A stretch of 64,000 bases of DNA from Lepidonotus clava (taxonomy: Eukaryota > Annelida > Polychaeta > Phyllodocida > Polynoidae). The notes under the pieces were generated by a model. The model had not been told where the DNA came from. It saw nothing but the letters and a program-made list of their open reading frames with translations, and searched no databases. The DNA is taken from contig OW387148.1 of assembly GCA_936440205.1 (NCBI GenBank), positions 3,348,001 to 3,412,000 on the forward strand, in the 5' to 3' direction. Below are positions 1-9,897 of this stretch, piece after piece. Position numbers and translations under genes: made by a program. The first letter of the stretch is position 1. Every line of letters starts with the position of its first letter.

Positions 1-60
1 TCATGTATCTTAAAGTTAACGGATGGTGTAAAGTTTGGGTGTCATCCTCATACCATCCGC

Positions 61-696
61 TTGATGAGGGGTTTCTATAATCAAAGACCTCCTCATGCAA
101 GGTACTGTTCTACCTGGAATATTGATAATGTACTCGATTATCTTCGTGAATTAACACCGTTAAGATTGTTATCGTTGAAAATGCTAACCATGAAAACCGT
201 TATGTTATTGTTATTATGTACTTGTAGTAGACAACAAAGGTTAATTGACATCAAAAGATCAAATGTTGTTCTAGAAGGAGATGGTTCGATAACCATAAAA
301 ATAACCAAATTACAAAAACACTCCAGACAAGGGAGAAGTTTAGAACTCATCAGACTGGCAGAGTTTACGGATGACAAAGGACTATGTGTGGTCAACGCCG
401 TAAAGACTTACCTACAAAGGACTCAGGAATTGGTTTTTAATAAAGAAACCTTTCTATGCAGTTTCAGACCACCATACAAGGCTATTGGTTCTCAAACGAT
501 AGCAAGATGGACAATGTTTGTGATGAAAACTTCAGGTATAGATGTAAATGTTTTCAAAGCACATAGCACACGAAGTGCCAGTGCGTCACATATGATCAAC
601 TCAGGCACTCCACTGTTGGAAGTTATGAGGAGAGGAGCCTGGTCAGACGAATGTACTTTCAAAAAGTTTTATTTGAGAGACATTCCCTCTAATTAA
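61..696 (+). mobile_element. Tyrosine recombinase frame of a DIRS/Ngaro-type retroelement (fossil)
   Basis: A 211-codon open frame resembles the tyrosine recombinase of DIRS/Ngaro-type retroelements, which use it to insert a circular DNA copy instead of using an integrase. The visible family signature is an HxxR box (KAHSTRSASAS) about two thirds along and a terminal Tyr-containing segment (FKKFYLRDIP). The opening RGFYNQRPPHARY is typical of the N-terminal side of these enzymes. The element runs in from the left edge, so gag and reverse transcriptase, if present, lie outside the window. It sits in an intron of the first IPO5-type gene, in the same orientation. Crypton-like recombinases are the alternative; the inverted repeats just downstream favour DIRS-type. 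The enzyme family is fairly sure, the exact clade less so. Confidence 0.8.
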
Positions 697-849
697 GAGG
701 AAGTTGTTGCTGTTATTTAGGTGTTGTGGTTACCTAAATTAATTGCTTAATAAACTTAATTTCTATTTAACAGATTTTAAGTTGTTTTTTGGCAGAGAAA
801 CTTTAAAGTCTCACCTGTCGCCACCTAGAGTCTAGGCGGCGAAGTATAG

Positions 850-1140
850 TTCTACACATAGATTAAACTCACCTTGTGATTTGACATATATGTAGAACTA
901 TGCTAGAAGCCTAGACGACAGGTGGTGAACAGGTGCCCACCCTTAAATATTAAGTAGTCCCTCCCTACCACCTGTCGAGATGTTACAGATCTGCCTTCAC
1001 ACAGCAACAACAATCAACGATTAAAGACTGCCTGCGCATGCGTACCCGCCTTCTCACCTGTTCACCACCTGTCGTCTAGGCTTCTAGCATAGTTCTACAT
1101 ATATGTCAAATCACAAGGTGAGTTTAATCTATGTGTAGAA
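850..1140. repeat. 86-bp inverted repeat at the 3' side of the DIRS-type element
   Basis: The arm at 850-935 is matched base for base, as far as I can read, by the reverse complement at 1055-1140. The spacer is about 120 bp. DIRS-type elements carry inverted termini and an internal complementary region, so these are probably the internal complementary region and right terminus of the element whose recombinase lies just upstream. The right arm ends about 50 bp before the acceptor of the next IPO5 exon. Confidence 0.75.
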
Positions 1141-1191
1141 TCATAAGACCCACATGACGTTAGACTTATAGTTTTGATGTTTGTATTTCAG

Positions 1192-4100
1192 CATGCCTTT
1201 GCCTACCAGCAGTACTTCCTCCAGCCCCTCATCAACTACCTGTGTGACAAGCAGGCGGAGGTGCGACAGGCCGCTGCCTACGGGGTTGGCGTCATGGCCG
1301 TGTATGGAGGGGAGCCATTTGTACCTGCCTGCAGAGGTGGGCTAATTTTTTACAGGGTTCATGTAGTGTTTTTTATATATCATGAAATAGTCTACAGTTT
1401 CCCCATATTTTTTATGTGTATTTGCCATTATAAACTTTACCAAGTACCATTGCAATAACATCTTAAATTTTTAAACTCATCTTCTTTGCAAACACCTGTC
1501 ATTTTAAATGTACTAGCCCCCAGTCATTAAAAATATTCTTTATCCAATTTAATCACTAGACCCTATGCCAGATTGTAAAGTAGTTTACATATTCAATCAA
1601 ACAAAAACTTCCATTTTTTACAGAGGCCATCCCATTGCTGGTAAAGGTCATCTCAGCACCAGACTCACGATCCGTTGAGAACTTGAGCCCAACAGAGAAT
1701 GCCATTTCTGCCGTAACAAAGATCTGCAAACACCAGCCCACAGCCGTCAACGTAGACGAGCTCCTGCCCCACTGGCTCGGCTGGCTGCCTGTATGGGACG
1801 ATGCTGATGAGGCTGTGCACATATACAACTATCTCTGTGATCTCATTGAAGGGTACGTTAGGCTTACCCTATGTCTTGGAGGGTGTCAAACGTTTGCTGA
1901 TGTTTCTGACATTTCTCAGGCGACTCATATTAGACCTTAATGCAGATACTTAAAGAGAAATATTTAATGAATTTTGGGAGAACCTACCTTTAGTTTTGAC
2001 AACGCAAAATTAATGTTGAATCTGTTAAAATTGCCGTTAAAGAACAATATGTGTAACATAGGTAAAAATCAATAACAGATTTGCAAAGAAATATTGACTC
2101 ACAGAAAAATGCTTTCTAGAAAAATACCACTTAAGGATAGACAACACCTCTCGGCGCTCCATTTACAGAAACTTATGTTGCGCTGTCTCTGATAAGGCTG
2201 CATTTATGTAGTGAGCACCAAATGATAGAATATATTTTTCTCTATCTTTTGATATAAAGTATATGATTATGATGTTGAAACTAATGAAATTAAAGGTGAA
2301 AAACCGATTTTTTCACTTATATTTTTTGAACATGGATATCTTTTTTACTTCTTTATGGATTGTCACAAAATTTGGGGAGCTCCTTAATGACATTTGAATG
2401 CAGGGAAGCGTGTCTCAGATTTTTGATTTAGGTCCTTGTTTTCATTTTATGTCAAAAAACGGGAAACTTTTTGTTTATTTTTGAAGTATTATTTTCTAGA
2501 TTTTATAAAACAAAAACTAAGACCTAAATAAAAAATCTGAGACACGCTTCCCTCCAGCTGAATGTTATCTATAAGCTATGAAAATTTCAGGTCTTTTTAT
2601 AAAATATTCAGTGAGATATTCATGTTCAAAAAATAAAAGTGAAAACTGCGTTTTTGGTAATCCCAACATGCTCAGACAGGCATATATCTATACATCAAAA
2701 TATGAATTATATGAATAGATAGGGTTGATAAAAGGGTATTAAATGATATAATACTTATTTTTATTCTATATATATTGAAAAATATATCCCTATTTAAAGA
2801 GAGTCCCGCAAAATTGCTGCTGAGAGGTGTTGTCTATCCTTAATATGGAAATAATCACAATTTGGTAAACAACTGAAAGTATTTCCTTATCTTCTTGTGT
2901 TGTAATTCAGAAACCATCCAGTAATTCTTGGCGAGAACAACCAGAACCTGCCGCGTATACTGGGCATCATTTCGGAGGCTGTGCACAGGGAGGCTGTCAA
3001 TGTCAATGACGAGGTCAGCAAACGACTCGCGGGGATCATCCGCCAAATACAGGTGAGGCCTTAAGGACTTGTTGGAACCTACTGGACAACTTGGACAAGG
3101 AAGTTAGTCAAATAGAGCTTCAATGACTTTTTCCAATATCATCTATATGTCTTTAACCCTTTCCAGACCGCCGATAAGCCACTTTTCACTTGTTTTATAT
3201 TGACAAGAGAAATGATTATGCTGATTTAAACCTTTATTCCAAGATATATCAAAGCATATTACATGTCAATGGAAAGCTTATAACCTTAGGATTCTAAATA
3301 TCTTATTGTTATTATGGAATTATGATTTCATGGTCATGTGACCAGGGTCATGTAACCTGACAAATTTTATGAAAAGTGGAAAAAATTGATCAATTTTTCA
3401 GAAAATCAGGCAAAAAAGGGTTAAATATTGATTTTTTAACCAAGTTTACTATTAAGAAAATGTAGTACATGGTAAAAGGAAGAAAATGATGTATCAGTTT
3501 GTTTTCTGCATGTAGGCTGTATCATAGATAATTGGCAATGATAGAATATACGTTTGACATGAAAATTTGAGCAAATATACAATTTTTCTATATTTTCAGC
3601 AATTTAGGGCGATAAAACATTTTAAAAAAAAGCCAATAAATATCGGTAAAGTATTTTCAAGGTGATATATTCAGAAAGAGATGGGCTTTACCTTATTGCA
3701 AACTGGTTTTGAAGTATTTGTAGGGAATTTTCCAGAAGTAATGTTGGTAAAATAAGTAACTATACCAAATGTGAGGCCCTTCACTTGGCTACCGGTGACC
3801 TTTTGACCTTTCTAGAGAATATACACAGCAATGATGCTATCTTTTGTGCCATATTTTATATATTATGATTTGAAAAATCAGTGATGCTTTTCAATATATG
3901 ATTTAAGTATAGCATGAACATCATTTCTGGTTAGTTATAACAAAAATATTTTGATATATGTTATATTTTATCAAAAAAACTATATAAAAATGAATAAAAG
4001 TTAACTTCAAAATTAAGGATAATTTTGTGATGACAATGAAACATTGAACCTATGCATGTTTAGAGAATGCAAAAACATAATAATAAAATCAAAGGGGTCA

Positions 4101-4674
4101 AAATAATAAGTGTTCATCTTGGGCAATCACATGAGCAATCGTTTAGGCAGAAAAAAGTGAAAGAATTCATTAGAAATTGAAAGTAGGGTGAAGAAAACCA
4201 GTTATGGTACATATATGTACCAAATTTGCATTGGCGGTCTGGAAAGGGTTAAAAGCATTGCTGTATGAACGAACTTAGAGCTGAAATACAAAATTGTCAA
4301 AATTTGCGTCGTCTTTTGAATTTGAACTACGGCCCCAATATATCAGTCGGTATTTCAAATTATAGGTCAACTCTCTAAACGTGTTTAGAAAGTTGATCTG
4401 TAGTACTTGTAGATAATTTATCATCAGCGGCTTACCAAGCATACGGACCTGCTTTTAGGTCATTTCACTATGGTTTCATGTTTGAACACCCTGTAATACC
4501 GTTAGTAACTCCTAGAAATTCTGTAATGATGGAAGTTTTATTGTTTAAACTAATCATACCCTTTCTTTGTTCCCACAGGGCAACGGCGAGCTTTTCCAGG
4601 CGTGCATCACGCAGTTGTCGGAGCACCAGCAGGCGGCGCTGTCCGGGCTGCTCGCCACCACTGCCACGAGTTGA
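1192..4674 (+). CDS. IPO5: Importin-5 (RanBP5-like), 3' four exons only
   Basis: C-terminal end of a karyopherin-beta nuclear import receptor of the importin-5 type. This HEAT-repeat protein binds cargo such as ribosomal proteins and histones in the cytosol and releases it on RanGTP in the nucleus. Exons are 1192-1336, 1624-1852, 2911-3052 and 4579-4674. All junctions are GT-AG, phases 1, 2 and 0 are consistent, and the stop is TGA at 4672-4674, giving 203 residues here. Recognisable IPO5 motifs are [63 protein letters not shown] and a final exon ending [16 protein letters not shown], which aligns with the human C terminus. Earlier exons lie off the left edge. Introns hold two TTAA-flanked inverted-repeat elements. 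A second, more divergent paralogue follows head to tail at 9.9-43.4 kb. Confidence 0.93.
2131..2843. mobile_element. Foldback MITE with TTAA target duplication
   Basis: Terminal inverted repeats GGATAGACAACACCTCTC (from 2135) and its complement (to 2839) are flanked by TTAA on both sides (2131-2134, 2840-2843). The interior is also largely self-complementary. A segment around 2400-2430 (GGAAGCGTGTCTCAG) recurs inverted near 2540-2555, and one around 2310-2335 (TTTTTTGAACATG) recurs inverted near 2620-2632. The structure is therefore one long hairpin. TTAA duplication is typical of piggyBac and Kolobok-type transposases; no coding capacity is seen. It lies in an IPO5 intron. Confidence 0.85.
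3153..4252. mobile_element. piggyBac-like non-autonomous element
   Basis: Termini CCCTTTCCAGACCGCC (3157 on) and the exact complement ending at 4248 are flanked by TTAA at 3153-3156 and 4249-4252. The CCCTTT start directly after TTAA is characteristic of piggyBac-type elements. The 1.09-kb interior is AT-rich with no long reading frame, so this is a non-autonomous copy. It occupies most of the last intron of the first IPO5 gene. Confidence 0.85.
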
Positions 4675-5060
4675 GGCACCCCGCGACTCCCCACCGACCG
4701 CCCCTAATACTCCGAAATCCCCACCCCCTGATACTCTATGTCCCCACACCTGTATACTCTCCTCCTTCAGCCTACCCCAACCTCCCACTACCACACCCGT
4801 CCCCTTACAACTGTCATACAAGAACTCTGTAAACTGCATTCTGAGAGTGGTTGCGGAATTTCCCAACCCTACATGACTTTTACGAAGTGTTACAGATGGT
4901 ATTTCCCGAACGGATTTAAAGGATACAACTTTATCGTCGACGGATACGTTTATTACTGAAACAGCATAAGGATCTGAAGGTGTGTTGATACACCATGGTG
5001 ATTAAAGACGGGCTTTTTTTCTGAGGCCGTCGAAGGATTTATTGTAACAGAAAACTTTTT
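4675..5060 (+). other. 3' UTR of the first IPO5 gene
   Basis: Sequence after the stop codon. A possible poly(A) signal ATTAAA lies at 5001-5006, followed by T-rich sequence. A canonical AATAAA does not appear until 7318-7323, so the short 3' UTR is an inference. The early part (4680-4810) is C-rich. Confidence 0.4.
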
Positions 5061-8000
5061 TAGAGGTAAATTTTCGACTGGAAGGACGGAGAGAGGATGA
5101 ACTTGTTATTTATTGTTGGATCAGTAGTTCTCTTCTCAGCGTCGCATTCCACGGACTTCTCCAATCTGAGGGGGGTAAAATAGTTGCCGGTGAAACTTCT
5201 CGTCAGACGGTTAAACAATGATAAAGTGTTCGATTTTATTTGTTTTGTCAATGCTTGGTGCTCAAAGGATCTAAAGAAAAAAGAAGACGAGAGCAACCTA
5301 ATTATACACAAGGGTAGTTTGCCGATATGACACCAGGGGGCAACGCCCCAGCACCTTGCCCTTTTATACCCCGACCCAATCCGTCTTATCTCGGCTTCGC
5401 GGAGACAAGTTTTAGGAGCAGATAGCACGTGTAGCCTAGCCTTATCACTGTCCTACAATAGTCGTATATCAGTCCGCCTAGGGCCTACACCGACACGCCT
5501 CCTAGGTCGCCAGCACGTGTGTAACTGTTTCACCTGGACGACGCACAGGGAGAGGGACACTTTGCTACGATACAGTAGACAATCCAAAGAATCTGAAAGC
5601 CTGATGTTGATATTGAAAGTATTTTTTTAATGTTTATCGATTAGAAACTGTCGTTTGGAGCCTTTTACGTAAAACTGTGGTCTCCTTTGACAATAGCATA
5701 GAAGGAATGTGGTTAGAACTAGTTAGATTTAAGACAAACGGCCCTGTCACGTAACAGTAACTTGTACCAAGTTTTAGTCAGCTACAATACGAGAGTCTTA
5801 AGCCTGAATATTGTAGTACACTTTAAGAGTAAGTCGCGCTCATATCTAAGCCAACCTACTTTGCCTGCTTTCCATGGAGACTTTCTTTGTATTTCCATTT
5901 TCTGTGACCAAGGGCACAGGCTGTTATACAGATTATTATCGGGTATTGTTCAAACCAGGGTTTGACTTTTTTCTACTTACTATCGGGTATAATGGAAACT
6001 TGGCGATACCAAGTTCTACAGAGATGCCATTTCCTTATATATTCCGGAACTTCAGTTTGGTGATGCTGAAAGTTAGAGTCAAATACGTGGTATTTCTGAT
6101 AAACATCGCACGTAGAGATGAAATTCAACACGGAAAGCTTACCTCGAAAACGACTTTTTGTCTGTGAGAGATAACATTTTACTTTGTAAATTCTGTTGTA
6201 GTATTCTCTTGATTCAAACCATATCCCGTCCAATTAAAGATTCCTTCAAAACTTCAGGACAACCTATTTCTTACTGAGGAGTGGCATCTCTGAATTAATG
6301 CTTTAAGCCAAACAGCTATGCACTATATTTGTTGAAACTAATATTTGTCATGCATTTATTTAGCCACAAAAGTATCCAAAGCCACTTTCGTCATGTATGA
6401 ACCCGCACTATGTTATGTGAATCTGTGTGTATTCATTTTGCAGGTTCATTTCTCCGAAATGAGAAAGTGTTAGTGCACAGACAAACATTGGGAAATGGCA
6501 TTATCTGTAAAATGTATCATTATTCTGTAAACAAACCTTTGCATACACCAACTGAACTTCTGTGTTAAAATTCTGGTTGTGCATATATACCAGCCGTAAT
6601 TGTAAATTATAACGGATCCCTAATTGTGGCAAACTGGTTTTCTACTATGTGATAATATATAACTGTGTAATCAAGTGTATCGTACCCGTCTTTTGGAAAT
6701 GATGAATATAGAGCCGATGGTTCTACTCAAAGAAATAATCAACTGATAATGGGCATGATCAATATAGCATGCGAATTGGCATTGGGAAGATTTCTCTGCT
6801 CTTGATGTATAACTTCATGTAAAGGTTGCTGTCCAGTAGAAAATAATGGTGAACGAGTTACACAGTGGTAGTAGCATGATGTATTTTTGTCTAACTTGTA
6901 AATATAAAAGACGCAAAGAACCCAGCTACAGATTCACCCTCTTTTCTCCACATCACTTAGACTGGGCAAAATGGTTCTCTGCGTGGCTATAGTTTCCTTA
7001 TTGTCAATTTGGGGTGAAGAGAATATCCCCGAATTTCGCCAGCGTTAGAGCTCTAGGTATTACTATGAACTGTCATATCAGATTGGAACTGTGACTCGAG
7101 GCTCGTTTTAGGTAAATGAGTAATAGGATACCACTGAAGGCTTTCACAGGTCTTCAATTTCGATTTGTTAATGGGAACATTTTATCATATACGGAACCGG
7201 TCTACTGGACCAGTCAGACATGGTTTTATTAAACACATGGTCATTTTGCTGGATGCAGTGATGAAAAACAATTATTTTCCTGTAAAAAATATGAAATAAG
7301 TGACACCAGCAATGTAAAATAAAGCCTACCTGGGCATCTCTTTTATCAGATATACCTTTGAGTTTTTTCTATACCTGTCTTAAATTGACGATAGGCATTG
7401 CATCTATACCCCATTAGGAAGTCCTGATATGCGCATACGCCTATCCACTATCAGGGCGCCACACTATTGAAAAGTGCGTATAGTATTAATAAATCTTATT
7501 TAATGCAATGACTATCATTATAGAGAATTGTGTGCAGACATCTCGAATTATGACAATGTTTATATATATATGCACCAGTCTGACAATTCAGCTTTTTCAA
7601 GATGTGATTATGACTACGTTTTTGATGGATCTGTCTTTCCTATTTTTCTGAATTCAACATACATACACAAAATAAGAATCGTGACTTCACATGTAAAAGT
7701 ATCTTTACATGGTTCCCACGTAGGTCTTTAAAGGTCTGGTTACCCCATTAGTATTCAAGGCTATTATAGACGTTTTATTTGACGTCCTGAGCCTCAGAGG
7801 TATTATAAAAGTCATCTTTTAGGTCCACATGAAAATCATGATTTCGAGAAAAACAGCATATAGATATACTTCAACTCAGTATTTTAGATGTCCTTTAAAA
7901 CTGAAAGGTTGGCTTTTTACAACAATTCTAAAAGCTAATTTTATTACAAAACAAATTGCAAAACCATGCATTCAACTGTATTTTAAGCCATGAGACAAAT

Positions 8001-8167
8001 CATCGTGACCTTTCAAATGATATGACGTAAACTCTAATATCGCATGCCTTTTAGTTTTACTAATTCGGCGACTTGTTACAGGTGTAGGCCCTATATCTTG
8101 GTCTTTCAAACTCAATGCACTCTGGCTCTATCTGCAATTCATTCTATGTTCGTCAGTGGAAAAAGTC
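5061..8167. other. Intergenic DNA without recognised genes
   Basis: About 3.1 kb between the first IPO5 gene and the tRNA gene. Only short frames occur, none resembling a known family. A small segment at 7390-7480 (CGCCACACTATTGAAAA near its end) recurs near 50.74 kb, so at least that part is an interspersed repeat. Confidence 0.5.
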
Positions 8168-8241
8168 TGGCCATTATGGGGCTCGAACCCACGACATTCG
8201 CGTTATTAGCACGACGCTCTAACCAACTGAGCTAAACGGCC
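8168..8241 (-). tRNA. tRNA-Ile (anticodon AAT)
   Basis: Read on the minus strand, 74 nt fold into a complete cloverleaf. The acceptor stem is GGCCGTT/AATGGCC with one G-U pair. The D arm is GCTC..GAGC. The anticodon stem is TCGTG/CGCGA with one T-G pair, and its loop CTAATAA contains AAT. The T arm is GTGGG/CCCAT with loop TTCGAGC, and the discriminator base is A. The internal promoter boxes are intact (TAGCTCAGTTGG and GGTTCGAGCCC). A TTTTT pol III terminator follows on the minus strand (AAAAA at 8160-8164). No intron is present. Confidence 0.95.
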
Positions 8242-8496
8242 GCCTACCTCATGCCCTCACAGACTCAACGTTATCGTTGGTCGTTTCATAATATGACCAG
8301 AATCCGGTTACAAAGGTTATGATCTATATAGATTAGTTATATCAAAGGAAGACTGCACTGCCAATATTTAGGAGTAATTCAGTACATACTCCAGAGAGTT
8401 TTGGTAACTTCAAGGCACATTAATGTAAACTTGATATACGTCTTATCATGCCTATCAGCATTTATGATCTAAGGTATATTTAGAAATATATATAAT

Positions 8497-8499
8497 TAT

Positions 8500-8532
<33 letters not shown>

Positions 8533-8560
8533 CACTTTTATTGACAACTGAAAGATCTAC
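8497..8560 (-). repeat. (GTA)n microsatellite next to a retroposon-like 3' tail
   Basis: About eleven GTA units are followed by ACTTTTATTGACAAC. On the minus strand this reads GTTGTCAATAAAAGT then (TAC)n, matching a plus-strand copy at 19414-19446 (TTGTCAATAAAAGTTC then CTACTACTACT). A shared 3' end with an AATAAA signal and a trinucleotide tail is what non-LTR retroposons leave. Confidence 0.55.
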
Positions 8561-8724
8561 AGGATCCAAATGTCAGGTATAGATACAGAGACAAGGTCGC
8601 AGCATAGCAACACTGTGCTGTAGCGTAGTTTTGTCACCAGCCTAAGGTAGGCTCAAGTTAGGATAAGTATATGACTACATTAACATAATAACAGTAATAC
8701 AAGCAGGTGACTTAGAACATATAT

Positions 8725-9013
8725 GGGGGTGTAGATGGGGGGGTCCCATATCTCGTGTCGAATTTAAAAAATGGCCATGTCGCCTGTCCCTAAATCTCAG
8801 TTTAGACCCATATCCCCTGTCGAATTTAAGAAATGGCCCTGTCCCCTGTCCCTATCGTTTTAAACCTCCTGTCCCCTGTCGAATTTAAGAAAAGGGTGAT
8901 GTCATTTGTCCCTAAATTGCCATGTCCACTGTCGATTTTAAGAAACAGCCATGTCGCCCTGTCGAATTTAAGAAATGGCCATGTCGCCCTGTCGAATTTA
9001 GGGGTCTAGCCCC
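8725..9013. repeat. Repeat of degenerate CGAATTTAAGAAATGGCC units (copy 1)
   Basis: Repeated units around GTCGAATTTAAGAAATGG, CCATGTCGCC and CCCCTGTC, spaced roughly 30-60 bp. The outer end is GGGTGTAGATGGGGG and the inner end AGGGGTCTAG. The same boundaries occur inverted at 10095-10321, so the two copies face each other across the first exon of the second IPO5 gene. A third copy lies at about 59.13-59.25 kb. Confidence 0.7.
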
Positions 9014-9897
9014 ATATATATATTAAAATATATATGACTTAAAAAATACCTACATAAAAGATGTGACAATCTATGCTAGGATACATTTATAAATAATAAT
9101 TTGGTACTGATGAGACTCTAAGCTAGAAGGCATATACCATAGTTAGAATGGGACTAGAAGTGTGACAGGTGTTGTTTCATTATCGTCTAGCACCTTGTGA
9201 CATTTAGCTAGGGAGACCTAGCTGACTAGCTTGCGTATTGTTGGGGTTGTCACACTGTGTATGACATTAGTCGTCACATGTAGATCTATGACCTGAAATA
9301 TTTGAGGTAAGTTATCGTAGTGAGATACACTTAGTTGATCTAATGAGGACTTCCCAGAAAGACGGACTTTGGGCTTGTCACAATGTTTAGCAGAAGTAGG
9401 AATACCTATGTTTGATATTAATGCACTCGTAAATAGAAATTATTTGTGCATGTATAGATCTTTACCATCCCTTTCTTTTCGAACATTTTAGGCTAATTAA
9501 TGTTCCTTTGTTTCCTTCGAGTGAGGTCGGGAGTTGTAGGCTGGTACATCTTTTACAAATCCCCCCTCCTGGCCCCAGTGACCTCACACCTGTCAACAGA
9601 TAAGGCCTATACCAGGGACATGCACGACAATTGGCTGTTAACCGACTTACATCTACATTTTTGAATATGCAGACAATGAAATGTCTTTTATTATTTATTA
9701 AGGAACAGTTCAAGCGACAAAAAGGTAGCCGAGTTGTTGCTATGTATGGGATGCTCCGGCCTGGTTACGCGTACGGAAGCCGGCGTGTTCTATTTTCGTG
9801 TTGGTGTATGCATGTCTGAGTAGCCTACAGGACGGATCGAGAGTGTGTTACGTGGATATATCGTTCAGCTATATATTGGTGAAGCTCTTCAATCAAC
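9014..9897. other. Upstream region of the second IPO5 gene
   Basis: About 0.9 kb between the inward repeat and the proposed start codon. No clear TATA box is placed to decide a start site. No recognisable gene. Confidence 0.35.

Noticed and set aside
5060-5428. 122-codon minus-strand frame after the first IPO5 gene
   Set aside because: No recognisable family, and it lies just past the end of the gene; its composition is that of non-coding DNA.
7318-7323. AATAAA as poly(A) signal of the first IPO5 gene
   Set aside because: It lies 2.6 kb beyond the stop codon; the ATTAAA at 5001 is closer, though neither is proven.
8044-8235. 63-codon plus-strand frame
   Set aside because: It overlaps the minus-strand tRNA-Ile, which explains the conserved sequence.
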